Origin: Zhongshania marina
GTDB taxonomy: Bacteria > Pseudomonadota > Gammaproteobacteria > Pseudomonadales > Spongiibacteraceae
Assembly: GCF_002915595.1 (NCBI RefSeq)
Contig: NZ_PQGG01000028.1
Coordinates: 1 to 64,000, forward strand
Reading direction: 5' to 3'
DNA length: 64,000 bases
A program made the translations under genes and the position numbers. The notes beneath the pieces are model-generated. The model was not told the origin of the DNA and did not search any database. It saw nothing but the letters and a program-made list of their open reading frames with translations. Position 1 is the first letter of the stretch; each line of letters opens with the position of its first letter. Shown here piece by piece: positions 9,016-16,854 of the stretch.

Positions 9016-9393
9016 TTAATTTGATGTCGCGGTTTTTTTGCCGCGACTTCGATAAATTTTTGCGAGCCACCGTGAAAATAAATACCCGCAAATAACCCCA
9101 AGGCTATTCGCTATAGCATCTCCAATCGACGTGTCGCGGCCGGGTGAAAACTGCTGGGCATATTCAATAAAAATACTAAAACAAATAATACCTAAGGCTG
9201 TGCGTAAATGAGCATTGCGGCTTTTTCCTATGGGGAAAGCCATGATCATAAACACTGCGTATGCTGCAAAGTGCTGGGCTTTATCCCAAATATTAAAGCT
9301 TATAGCCTCGTCGGAAGGAAGTAGTGATAGGGCGGCAATACAGGCGCCGTATATAAAAACAAGAATGCAATGCAGTCTGTCTTTTGTTGTCAT
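9016..9393 (-). CDS. VanZ-like family membrane protein
   Basis: A 125-residue protein with four predicted membrane helices and the VanZ-like features WDKAQHFAAYAVF (about 42-54) and IEYAQQFSPGRDTSIGDAIAN (split by a loop, about 80-100). The best studied relative, VanZ, gives low-level teicoplanin resistance, but most members have unknown function. It overlaps the upstream acyltransferase gene by 4 bp (ATGA), forming the tail of a folD-acyltransferase-vanZ operon. Confidence 0.8.
   Translation of the reverse strand: MTTKDRLHCILVFIYGACIAALSLLPSDEAISFNIWDKAQHFAAYAVFMIMAFPIGKSRNAHLRTALGIICFSIFIEYAQQFSPGRDTSIGDAIANSLGVICGYLFSRWLAKIYRSRGKKTATSN
9026..9047 (+). terminator. hairpin after cysS, inside the vanZ-like 3' end
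   Basis: GTCGCGG and CCGCGAC pair across an 8-base loop that itself contains seven Ts. It could terminate cysS, but no T-run follows the stem, so termination efficiency is uncertain. Confidence 0.35.
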
Positions 9394-10043
9394 TTTGGCG
9401 CTTGGTAATCGTCTGCTTGTAAACCGCTAAGCTCGTTTTGAGCGGCCAATAGAGCGATGTTCAAGTCAGCTTCGTCAGCGTAATCTTCTAAAGCGAAGCG
9501 CTTGTAATTAAAGCTAACCTCAGCAAAGGGCTTGGGAAACTTAGATTTATCCCAAGAGCGTTCTATACGCCAGCCATCGTAGCTCGCTCGGATTAGGTAG
9601 AGGGGAAGTTTGGTTCGTTTGGCTAATACCATCGCGCCTTGCTTCATTTCGTGGCGCGGGCCACGTGAGCCATCGACGGCAAAGGCGATGGATTTGCCTT
9701 TCCGAGCTGCTTTTAAAAGCTGGAGGAAGGCGTCTTTGCCGCCCCTGCTTGGTGAGCCTAATGCAACCTCGTAATCGTAGCGCTCCATTACTTTTGCAAT
9801 GGAATAACCGAAGTGATTTCGTGAGGCAATAGCAGTTATGCCCTGATTGCGAAAATAATGGACCAGCGGCATTAACTCGTCGTGGTACACCGCCATAATG
9901 CAGGGGTGTTCTATCTCGAGTTGGTTCTTGAAGCGCAGGGTTTTCATTATCCAAAAAAAGATTTGAAGAATGCTGCTAAGCAGTACCCGCGCAACTTTTT
10001 GCGCGGGGCCTATTTTTTTGGGTCGTTTATTTGCCCTTGGCAT
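9390..10043 (-). CDS. DUF374 lysophospholipid acyltransferase-family protein
   Basis: A 217-residue LPLAT-superfamily protein of the DUF374 type. A hydrophobic segment (about 20-35) precedes the acyltransferase-like HDELM motif (residues 54-58), with the later segments GSPSRGGKDA (about 96) and FAVDGSRGPRHEMKQG (about 120-135) typical of DUF374. It probably acylates a lipid at the inner membrane; the substrate is unknown. It sits 14 bp after folD and overlaps the vanZ-like gene by 4 bp. Confidence 0.82.
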   Translation of the reverse strand: MPRANKRPKKIGPAQKVARVLLSSILQIFFWIMKTLRFKNQLEIEHPCIMAVYHDELMPLVHYFRNQGITAIASRNHFGYSIAKVMERYDYEVALGSPSRGGKDAFLQLLKAARKGKSIAFAVDGSRGPRHEMKQGAMVLAKRTKLPLYLIRASYDGWRIERSWDKSKFPKPFAEVSFNYKRFALEDYADEADLNIALLAAQNELSGLQADDYQAPK

Positions 10044-10057
10044 GATGCTATTCCGTG

Positions 10058-10903
10058 TCAGGCGATGGCTTTTTCGCCGGAATCCACGCTTTGGAAGATA
10101 AGAGTATTGATCGTCATTGGGCCAACGCCGCCAGGTACCGGAGTATAGGCGCTGACACGGTCCACAAGTGGGGCAAGTTCAATGTCACCAACGCCGCCTG
10201 GGTGGTAGCCGGCGTCTACAACCACGGCACCGTCTTTTATCCACTCAGCTTTGATAAATTCGGGTTTGCCGACTGCGCCTACTAATATGTCGGCTTGTTT
10301 GATTAAGTCGGGCAGATTTTTTGTGCGGGAGTGGCAGATGGTGACGGTGGCATTGGCCTCCAATAGCATCATGGCCATGGGTTTGCCGAGTATAGCGCTA
10401 CGTCCAACCACAACGGCGTGTTTTCCTTCGATGTCAATTTTGTAGTGTTCCAGTATGCGCATGATGCCCTTGGGTGTAGCGCAGCCATAGGCGTCTTCGC
10501 CCATCGCCATGCGGCCAAAGCCAAGGCAGGTGACACCGTCTACATCTTTATGCAAGGCAATGGCGTCAAAGCAGGCGCGCTCATCGATTTGCTCGGGTAC
10601 TGGGTGCTGTAGCAATATGCCGTGCACATTGGGGTCATTATTTAATTCGTCTATTTTGGCAAGTAATTGTTCGGTGCTGGTGGATCCTGGCATTTCTACC
10701 GCAAGAGAATCCATACCTACGCGCCGGCAGGCATTGCCTTTCATCTTGACGTAGGTGGCAGACGCGGGGTCGTCACCGACCAATATTGTGGCAAGTATGG
10801 GAGTGCGGCCATTTGAACGGTTTTTTAGTGCAGAAACCCTCTCTGTTAGTTGTTCTTCCCAGCTTGCCGCTAGTGTTTTGCCGTCTAGAATCAAAGCAGT
10901 CAT
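10058..10903 (-). CDS. folD: bifunctional 5,10-methylene-THF dehydrogenase/cyclohydrolase
   Basis: Interconverts 5,10-methylene-THF and 10-formyl-THF in cytosolic one-carbon metabolism. The 281 residues show the catalytic [13 protein letters not shown] segment (about 51-63, active-site Lys), [11 protein letters not shown] (about 98), the NADP-binding [14 protein letters not shown] (about 166-179) and [10 protein letters not shown] (about 263). The start is an ATG. It heads the three-gene minus-strand operon. The window also holds purU, which removes formate from 10-formyl-THF, so both enzymes act on the same folate pool. Confidence 0.96.
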   Translation of the reverse strand: MTALILDGKTLAASWEEQLTERVSALKNRSNGRTPILATILVGDDPASATYVKMKGNACRRVGMDSLAVEMPGSTSTEQLLAKIDELNNDPNVHGILLQHPVPEQIDERACFDAIALHKDVDGVTCLGFGRMAMGEDAYGCATPKGIMRILEHYKIDIEGKHAVVVGRSAILGKPMAMMLLEANATVTICHSRTKNLPDLIKQADILVGAVGKPEFIKAEWIKDGAVVVDAGYHPGGVGDIELAPLVDRVSAYTPVPGGVGPMTINTLIFQSVDSGEKAIA

Positions 10904-11007
10904 TCAGGTAGGTCTCGCAAAAAAAGATGATTCAAATTAGAGTGTTATTGTCGCATGGGTATAAACAGCAGGCCAACAAATCAATCGAATAATTTTTCCC
11001 AAAACCG

Positions 11008-11036
11008 TTGACGAGATAAAAAGGTCTGCGTATCAT
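11008..11036 (+). promoter_or_regulatory. sigma-70 promoter of the tRNA operon
   Basis: TTGACG (11008-11013) and TATCAT (11031-11036) are separated by exactly 17 bp and sit 38 bp before tRNA-Pro. The bases after the -10 are GC-rich (GCGCAGC), a discriminator typical of stable RNA promoters subject to stringent control. Confidence 0.75.
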
Positions 11037-11074
11037 GCGCAGCTCCTGTAGCGGGGCATACGGGAAACGAAAAA

Positions 11075-11151
11075 CGGGGTATAGCGCAGTCTGGTAGCGC
11101 GCCTGCTTTGGGAGCAGGATGTCGGGAGTTCGAATCTCTCTACCCCGACCA
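11075..11151 (+). tRNA. tRNA-Pro (anticodon TGG)
   Basis: A 77 nt cloverleaf with acceptor pairing CGGGGTA/TACCCCG, anticodon loop TTTGGGA in a CTGC/GCAG-type stem, T loop TTCGAAT and encoded CCA end. First gene of a Pro-Arg-His cluster. Confidence 0.96.
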
Positions 11152-11179
11152 TTTTTCGTATCTCAGTTCGGACGGTTTT

Positions 11180-11256
<77 letters not shown>

Positions 11257-11278
11257 TTTACAGGACAGTTTTTCCAAT

Positions 11279-11355
11279 GGTGGCCGTAGCTCAGTTGGTA
11301 GAGTCCAGGATTGTGATTCCTGTTGTCGCGGGTTCAAGCCCCGTCGGCCACCCCA
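11279..11355 (+). tRNA. tRNA-His (anticodon GTG)
   Basis: A 77 nt cloverleaf that includes the extra G at position -1 characteristic of tRNA-His, pairing with discriminator C. Acceptor GTGGCCG/CGGCCAC, anticodon loop TTGTGAT between CAGGA and TCCTG, and encoded CCA. A run of seven Ts follows directly and probably helps end the operon. Confidence 0.96.
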
Positions 11356-11996
11356 TTTTTTTACTACTCCCTTCTTAAATTTTAAGCTTCTTCGATGCAG
11401 AGTCTTTCCTTATCTCGGGGAGTTCTTCGCGTTTATTTCTATTATTTCTCTTTAAATTGAGCTGAGATTGATTCTTGGCGACGCCTTCTAATTTCAATTG
11501 TATATTGCGTCAAGCGGGCAAATCCGCTGCAGTGTGTTGTAGTGCTCAAGTTGCTGTTTTAGTCCTGTGATTGCCATCACAAAATCGTATTAATGTCGGT
11601 AAGTACCCATTGCTTTGCTATTTAAGCGTCTCGGCTTTCATTAAGATTGCGCGGATAAAGTGCGCTTGCTGTTTTACCTATTTGTATAAAGGCGGAGTTT
11701 TTCGTTTACCGGTTTTTGTTGCGCCTGCGTAATGGATATCTAGAAAAATCTGCTTTTGTACATAGTAAGTTGGTGTGAGTTTTAAACCCGTTTTCATTTT
11801 GCTCGGGTGGCTGCGAGGCTAGGAAGGGGTGACACTGAGAGCTTGCACAAGCGTTTGGTGTCTGTGCGAATTTACTTGTTTGTTGTCGTTCCGATTTCTC
11901 TCTATAAAGCAATTTTTTATAGGGAGTGTGTTGTCGGTTTTTGTTTTCGGTTCATAGCGATGAGCTATAGGCAGGTTTTTGTTAGGGAGCGTTCAA
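11356..11996. other. 641 bp region ahead of the repeat-protein gene
   Basis: No convincing gene is present; the only open frames are short and weak. It contains a perfect CRP-type palindrome at 11566-11581 and is otherwise AT-rich without repeats I can see. It probably carries the promoter and a long leader of the downstream secreted-protein gene. Confidence 0.6.
11566..11581. promoter_or_regulatory. CRP/Vfr-type binding site
   Basis: TGTGATTGCCATCACA has both perfect CRP half-sites (TGTGA and TCACA) at the standard 6 bp spacing. It is 415 bp upstream of the repeat-protein start, in a gene-free stretch. Control of that gene by cAMP is inferred from proximity. Confidence 0.55.
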
Positions 11997-13634
11997 ATGG
12001 GGTGTTTTCGCAAGTTGCTGGCGGTGTATGCCGTGGTGACGGCATTGTTATTTTCTAATACTGCGTCAGCAGATGTTCTTACCGATCTTCTGAACACGCT
12101 GGGGATAACGCAGCTATTGTCTGAGGTATCCGGCACAGTGGGAACAATTGGCGCATCAGTGCTTGATCCAGTAGGCACGGGTGATAATGACTTTCTGGGT
12201 GCGGATGCGTTGAACCCGGAGAATGACCTTGGCGTTACCTTGGCTTCGGGTGAGTTACTTGGGTTTGGTAATAAAACCGGCTCGGGTACGGCTATTCCCC
12301 TTGATGCGCTTGGTTTGTCGCAGTTGATCGGCGCGCTGGGCTTGAATTATGAAAGTGGTATCGTAAGTCAGTTGCGGGGTTTGGTGGGCCCAGAGGGAGC
12401 TATTGTAGTTCCTATCGTTGGCGCATTAGAGGGGCTGACAGATCAGTTAACCGCAGGCGGCTTGCAGCTTGCAGAAACTTTGTCATTGCCTGGGCTTGAC
12501 GGTCAACCTATTGGATTGGCGCTACTTGGCGCACCGGATTCGGGGAATGCAACTGCAGATGGCTTGGCTGGGATTGCCTTATTAACACCGGGTTCGTCGG
12601 GTAACGGTGGCTTGATAGGTTTGGCTGTTTTGTCGGGCGACAATTCAGGTAATGGTAGTTTGATCGGTGTGTCAGTGCTGAGCGGAAGCAGCAGTGGCAA
12701 CGGCGGTTTAGCCGGTGTTGCGGCGATATCTGGTAGTAATTCAGGTAATAGTGATGGCGTTGCTGCAGCAGTACTATCTGGCGACAACGTCGGTAACGGT
12801 GGTAGTGCTGGCTTGGCAGTATTAAATGGTGATAACGCGGGTAACTCTGATTTTGGCGCTATCGCGGTTTTGAATGGTGCTAATTCGGGCAATTCCGACA
12901 CGATTGCTGTTGGCGCTATCAATGGCGAAAATTCCGCTAATGGCGGCGTGATTGGCGCAGGTGTGCTGAACGGGCCAAACTCGGGAACCGGCGGTTTAAT
13001 TACGGTTGCCGTAGCGAATGAGCCAGGCAATGGCAGTAATAATAATGATGACGGCGATGCCAGTAATTGTGCAGTCACGGGTGGTGTAGGTTGCTCTGAT
13101 CGCGATCAGTTGGCACTCATTGATACCTGTAAAGATCTTGATGCAGACGGCGTGTGTGACGATCGCGATGAGTGTTTAGACACACCTGCTGATATGCCGG
13201 TGTTTTTGACTGGCTGTCATTTGACAGAAGATGCACCACTGGTATTAAGAGGCGTGAATTTTGAGTTTGATCGCGCTGATTTAACACCAGAGTCGCTGCC
13301 GATACTTGAGCATGCTGTAAAAGTGTTAGAAGCGCAGCCTGCGGCCTTAGTAGCGGTCGATGGGCACACTGATGCGAAGGGTAGTGATGAATACAATATT
13401 CGCCTTTCTTATGCGCGCGCTGCCACTGTTTACAACTACCTTATTGCTGCTGGTATAGAGGAAAAGCGTTTAGCTTACCGTGGCTATGGTGAGTCTGTCC
13501 CTGTTGCGACTAATGAAAATGAAGACGGTAGCGATAACCCAATTGGGCGTGCCGAAAACCGTCGTGTTGAATTGAATATTCTCGACGGCGAAGCATTTCT
13601 AGCTGTGAAAGAACAGAATCAATCTGACAATTAA
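11997..13634 (+). CDS. secreted 16-residue-repeat protein with OmpA C-terminal domain
   Basis: A 545-residue exported protein. An N-terminal signal peptide ends near SNTASA (about 29). A variable Leu/Gly-rich region (30-200) leads into eight consecutive 16-residue repeats (201-328) of the form S-G-N-G-G-x-x-G-x-A-V-L-S/N-G-x-N. Next come a short Asn/Asp linker, a thrombospondin type 3 calcium-like motif (DLDADGVCDDRDEC, about 379-392) and an OmpA peptidoglycan-binding domain (about 422-525) with VDGHTDAKGSDEYN and GRAENRRVEL. The ATG at 11997 has AGGGAG 7 bp upstream and is preferred over a TTG at 11979. The protein is probably tethered to peptidoglycan, with the repeat region forming an extended, perhaps beta-solenoid, domain. 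A TpsB-like barrel gene follows 93 bp downstream. Function unknown. Confidence 0.85.
   Translation: MGCFRKLLAVYAVVTALLFSNTASADVLTDLLNTLGITQLLSEVSGTVGTIGASVLDPVGTGDNDFLGADALNPENDLGVTLASGELLGFGNKTGSGTAIPLDALGLSQLIGALGLNYESGIVSQLRGLVGPEGAIVVPIVGALEGLTDQLTAGGLQLAETLSLPGLDGQPIGLALLGAPDSGNATADGLAGIALLTPGSSGNGGLIGLAVLSGDNSGNGSLIGVSVLSGSSSGNGGLAGVAAISGSNSGNSDGVAAAVLSGDNVGNGGSAGLAVLNGDNAGNSDFGAIAVLNGANSGNSDTIAVGAINGENSANGGVIGAGVLNGPNSGTGGLITVAVANEPGNGSNNNDDGDASNCAVTGGVGCSDRDQLALIDTCKDLDADGVCDDRDECLDTPADMPVFLTGCHLTEDAPLVLRGVNFEFDRADLTPESLPILEHAVKVLEAQPAALVAVDGHTDAKGSDEYNIRLSYARAATVYNYLIAAGIEEKRLAYRGYGESVPVATNENEDGSDNPIGRAENRRVELNILDGEAFLAVKEQNQSDN
12597..12980 (+). repeat. eight 48 bp in-frame coding repeats
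   Basis: Eight units of exactly 48 bp encode 16 residues each and are conserved at protein level (SGN at the start, A-V-L-S/N-G-x-N at the end) but diverged in DNA, so this is an old amplification under selection rather than a fresh tandem expansion. A degenerate unit precedes it and a partial ninth follows. Confidence 0.9.
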
Positions 13635-13641
13635 TTTCGAA

Positions 13642-13661
13642 GACGGGCGTGCGCGCCCGTC
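13642..13661 (+). terminator. hairpin between the repeat-protein and TpsB-like genes
   Basis: GACGGGCG and CGCCCGTC form an 8 bp stem with a TGCG loop, 7 bp after the stop codon. There is no T-run, so it may only attenuate transcription or protect the upstream mRNA, letting the downstream gene be read at a lower level. Confidence 0.45.
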
Positions 13662-13727
13662 AATATTTGCTTAATTCAATATGCTATTGATGGCGCATAT
13701 TGAGTCTTTATCAAGGGATTTGTGTTT

Positions 13728-15410
13728 ATGGCAATCGACTTTCCACCAGCGCTACCGCCGCAGTTAACGACCGTACAATATATCGAGTCCGTGGCGGGTG
13801 CCGGCGCGCCGTATACCGGTATGGTTAATGGTTATGAGTTGCGCGTATCGGGTACGCACTATTTAAGTAACGATGAGTTAGATGCGATTTTTAAAGCGGC
13901 AAAAACGCCGTCACAAGCTATTTTCTTAATGAATTCCCTTGTGCTTCGCAAGGGGCATTTACTGGTGACTATGCAGTATGCGCCGGATAGCAATGTGGTT
14001 TATGTGCATGCGCTGCAGGGTAAAGTGGCGGACGTTCAAGGTGGTGGCGTACAGGAGTTTTTTGAAGAGCTTCGTGGTGACCAAGATCTAACGCGTGCGG
14101 AGTTCGAGCGTGCCCGGGTAATGGCAAATGTAAAAAGCCTGCGTACCGGCATAGATTATTCGATTTCTTATGATGCCGATACGAAAAACTCTGAAGATAT
14201 AAGTTTAATTTTTGACGAGACACCGGTTGAAGATCACGATGCCACTGATGTGTTTTTTCAAATAGGCAACCAGGGAAGTCGTTACGTTGGTCGTTATTTT
14301 GGCAATGCCGGAATTAGCCATAATTTTGAAAATGGCACGCGGGCGACTTTTGGTTATGAAACAGCCTTTACTGATCTGGGCGAGTCTCGTAACGGTGAAG
14401 ATTACCACCGTTTTCAGCTCGCAGCGGATCGCGCATTTAGCACTGGTTTGTATGGTATTACCGCCAGTCACACAGAGTACTCACAGAATTTTGGTCCGGT
14501 TCCAATTACGACAACAACCGGCGGTGGGACTCCGCTTTGCGACTTATTAGGGCCTTTAGGTGGCTTGCTAGGTTGTAGTGCAACAGGTGGTACAACTACA
14601 ACGACGACACAAAATTTATCGTTAGATGCTGATATTAACACCATCGCCTTAAGTGGTGAGCAGGTTTTATCGGCTGATTTGACTCACCGTTTTAATTTAT
14701 TTGAACGCATTGAATATATCGATTCGCAAATTGATGCAGGTGCCTTTGGCAGTTTGCAGGACGAAAAATATGGCACCGTTGAATTTGGTGCTAAATATTT
14801 TGCTGCTAAGCTCTTGAATGGGAAAACCTTCCGTTGGTCGGCGCAGCTGTCTCTTAAAGCGGGTGTAACCGGCGATAGCGGCACGCTAGGTACTGCAGTT
14901 GCGACCGCGCCAGAAGTGGGGCCGGCTACCCGTACCGCAGAGTTTGTCACTATTCTGCCTAGGCTCTCCGCAAAGCTGCCGATGTCGGATACGTCAGAAT
15001 TTAATTTGAATTTTTTAGGGCAGTTTGCTGATGAACAGTTGCCTCAACAGCAGCAGTGGGTATTGGGCGGCATGAGTGCTCTAAGTGCTTATTTGCCTGG
15101 GGTTATGTCCGGGGATTCTGGCTACTTTATTACCGCTGATTTCACCCATAAATTTGTTGCGGGCGGCCTTGACTTAAGTGCTGCTGTTTTTGCTGAGTAC
15201 GGTGCGGCGCAGTTTGAAAATGCCTCTGGCGCACTTGGTGATGAACGCTCAATAGCAGACATGGGTGTGCGTGTAAGTGCTCAAATGGGCTGGGGTGTTA
15301 CCGTTGATGCGGTCGCAGCTAGACCGTTAATGGACGATGGTTTTGCTTCTTCGCGGGAGCTTGATAAGCTTGAGGCTGACTTTTATTTAGTGCTCAAGAA
15401 AGTATTTTAA
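13728..15410 (+). CDS. TpsB/ShlB-like POTRA plus outer-membrane beta-barrel protein
   Basis: A 560-residue protein resembling two-partner secretion transporters (ShlB/FhaC). Residues about 36-110 form a POTRA-like domain (GYELRVSGTHYLSNDEL through YAPDSNVVYVHALQGKV). The rest is a beta-barrel ending in Phe, with a divergent form of the conserved transporter loop: GGMSALSAYLPG then GDSGYF where TpsB proteins have a VRGY-type motif. An unusual insert has a Thr-rich, Gly-rich loop with two Cys (about 270-300). It has no signal peptide: the protein begins MAIDFPPALPP and an in-frame stop at 13701 blocks extension. AAGGGA lies 9 bp before the ATG. Either export is unusual or the 5' end is altered. 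It probably handles the repeat protein upstream, which lacks a TPS domain. Confidence 0.75.
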   Translation: MAIDFPPALPPQLTTVQYIESVAGAGAPYTGMVNGYELRVSGTHYLSNDELDAIFKAAKTPSQAIFLMNSLVLRKGHLLVTMQYAPDSNVVYVHALQGKVADVQGGGVQEFFEELRGDQDLTRAEFERARVMANVKSLRTGIDYSISYDADTKNSEDISLIFDETPVEDHDATDVFFQIGNQGSRYVGRYFGNAGISHNFENGTRATFGYETAFTDLGESRNGEDYHRFQLAADRAFSTGLYGITASHTEYSQNFGPVPITTTTGGGTPLCDLLGPLGGLLGCSATGGTTTTTTQNLSLDADINTIALSGEQVLSADLTHRFNLFERIEYIDSQIDAGAFGSLQDEKYGTVEFGAKYFAAKLLNGKTFRWSAQLSLKAGVTGDSGTLGTAVATAPEVGPATRTAEFVTILPRLSAKLPMSDTSEFNLNFLGQFADEQLPQQQQWVLGGMSALSAYLPGVMSGDSGYFITADFTHKFVAGGLDLSAAVFAEYGAAQFENASGALGDERSIADMGVRVSAQMGWGVTVDAVAARPLMDDGFASSRELDKLEADFYLVLKKVF

Positions 15411-15421
15411 TTTGCTTTTAG

Positions 15422-15463
15422 AACGGCGTCCCATGTTTTTAAAAGATGTGGGGCGCCGTTTTT
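15422..15463 (+). terminator. terminator of the TpsB-like gene
   Basis: AACGGCG-T-CCCA pairs with TGGG-G-CGCCGTT and is followed by TTTTTATTT, 11 bp after the stop. It separates this gene from the convergent pdxJ. Confidence 0.85.
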
Positions 15464-15492
15464 ATTTCAGCAGAAAAAACGTCTTGAGAGCG

Positions 15493-16251
15493 TTAGCGTA
15501 GGCAGCTTAAATAAGATTTTATGCAGTTATCTAAGCCCATCTCAATTGCGTCGACGGTAAAGGCGTGACCGATAGAGACTTCAAGCAAGTTGTGAACACT
15601 ATTTTTAAATAAAAATAAATTGTGCAGATTTAAATCGTGTCCTGCGTTTAGGCCAAGGCCGACTTCGGCGGCTGTCTCGCTTGCTTTAACGAAAGCGTTC
15701 AAGACCTCATCCTGTTGCTGTGATCCAAAGCTGTCTGCGTATGGACCGGTGTAGAGTTCGATTCGGTCAGCGCCAACTTCTTTTGCTAGCCGTATCTGGG
15801 TGGGATCTGGGTCCATGAATAAGCTTACGCGAACACCTAAGCTTTTAAGCTCTGCGATGATTGGCGCTAGGCGTTCACCGTCTTGCTGCAAGTTAAAGCC
15901 GTGGTCGGAGGTGAGTTGGCTATTGGTGTCGGGGACGAGGGTGCATTGGGCGGGCTTTGTTTGGCGAATAATCTCCATAAAGCCAGGGTAGTCACTGACA
16001 CCGCGCCGATCGCTTTTCGCCGGTGCGGCAAAGGGATTTCCTTCAATATTAAATTCTACCTCTAGCATACTTGCTAGTTCGTAGCAGTCGTCTGCGCGGA
16101 TATGGCGTTGGTCGGGTCTTGGGTGAACTGTAATGCCGTGGGCGCCGGCAGCTATACAGCGGGCGGCGTGCAGCGCAACGCTGGGGTATTCGGTATCTCG
16201 TGAATTGCGAATTAAAGCAATTTTATTCAGATTGATACTTAGCGCAGTCAA
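15493..16251 (-). CDS. pdxJ: pyridoxine 5'-phosphate synthase, Bacteroidetes-type
   Basis: Condenses 1-deoxyxylulose 5-phosphate with 3-amino-2-oxopropyl phosphate to make pyridoxine phosphate. The 252 residues keep the TIM-barrel core: NLNKIALIRNSR (8-19), GITVHPRPDQRHIR (about 39-52), FNIEGNP (about 67), IELYTGPYAD (about 164), LGLNAGHDLNLHN (about 200) and LLEVSIGHAF (about 219). Proteobacterial enzymes normally read NIDH, HLRED and NLEMA in the first three places, so this copy matches the form I know from Bacteroidetes. It starts at TTG with GAGGGG 5 bp upstream. It lies alone rather than in the usual recO-pdxJ-acpS neighbourhood, so it may be a second or replaced copy acquired by transfer. 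Confidence 0.87.
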   Translation of the reverse strand: MTALSINLNKIALIRNSRDTEYPSVALHAARCIAAGAHGITVHPRPDQRHIRADDCYELASMLEVEFNIEGNPFAAPAKSDRRGVSDYPGFMEIIRQTKPAQCTLVPDTNSQLTSDHGFNLQQDGERLAPIIAELKSLGVRVSLFMDPDPTQIRLAKEVGADRIELYTGPYADSFGSQQQDEVLNAFVKASETAAEVGLGLNAGHDLNLHNLFLFKNSVHNLLEVSIGHAFTVDAIEMGLDNCIKSYLSCLR

Positions 16252-16282
16252 AATGACCCCTCGCGCTTGCGCGCATGTTCTC

Positions 16283-16852
16283 TTACTTGAGTGTGGTGCT
16301 AATAATCAGAATAGGTTCGACGGGGACATCTTTCATGCCGCCAGTGCTATGAGTCTCGCTGATGGCGATGTCGCGGACAACATTTTGGCCGTCAATAACT
16401 TTGCCGAATACAGCGTAGCCGTCTCGGCCCATGCGGGAGTCTAAATCAAGATTCATGCGCATATTAATAAAAAATTGTGAGCGGGCACTATTTGGGTCGT
16501 CGGTGCGGGCCATTGCCACCGTCCAGCGGTCGTTTCGCAGTCCGCTGCTTTTCGACTCATTAATAATACTTTCGCCATTAGGCTTTTCGCTAAGGTCGGG
16601 AGTAAAGCCACCGCCTTGCACTGCGAAGCGACGAATAACGCGATGGAAGATCGTGCCGTTATAAAACCCGCTTTTTACATAGCCTAAAAAATTTTCGACA
16701 GTGATAGGCGCTTTGTCAGGGAGAAGTTCAATGGTGATGTCTCCCTTGGAAGTTTCTAGCACTACGATGGGGTTGCCAACCCCTTCGGCGCTGAGCGCCT
16801 GCGTTGATAGCGCGCTGCAAACCACAAAGACAAGTGCCGATAATAATCGCAT
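16283..16852 (-). CDS. exported peptidyl-prolyl isomerase (cyclophilin)
   Basis: A 189-residue cyclophilin with an N-terminal signal peptide (MRLLSALVFVVCSALSTQA, cleavage about residue 22), so periplasmic like E. coli PpiA. The catalytic segment FHRVIRRFAVQGGGF (about 70-84), MARTDDPNSARSQFFIN (about 114-130) and GYAVFGKVIDG are intact. It overlaps nothing but begins 2 bp after the SH3-domain gene, so the two are co-transcribed. It is not a recent duplicate of ppiB, judging by sequence divergence. Confidence 0.92.
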   Translation of the reverse strand: MRLLSALVFVVCSALSTQALSAEGVGNPIVVLETSKGDITIELLPDKAPITVENFLGYVKSGFYNGTIFHRVIRRFAVQGGGFTPDLSEKPNGESIINESKSSGLRNDRWTVAMARTDDPNSARSQFFINMRMNLDLDSRMGRDGYAVFGKVIDGQNVVRDIAISETHSTGGMKDVPVEPILIISTTLK

Positions 16853-16854
16853 GA

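Noticed and set aside
11807-12058. Plus-strand ORF of 83 codons before the repeat-protein gene
   Set aside because: Overlaps the real start in another frame, with no SD and no family resemblance.
12597-12980. Possible CRISPR array from regular 48 bp spacing
   Set aside because: Units are in-frame, diverged at DNA level and contiguous, with no constant repeat plus variable spacer structure.
12503-13078. Minus-strand ORF of 191 codons, Pro/Leu-rich
   Set aside because: Antisense to the 48 bp coding repeats; its periodicity is a mirror of the real gene, which has a signal peptide and OmpA domain.
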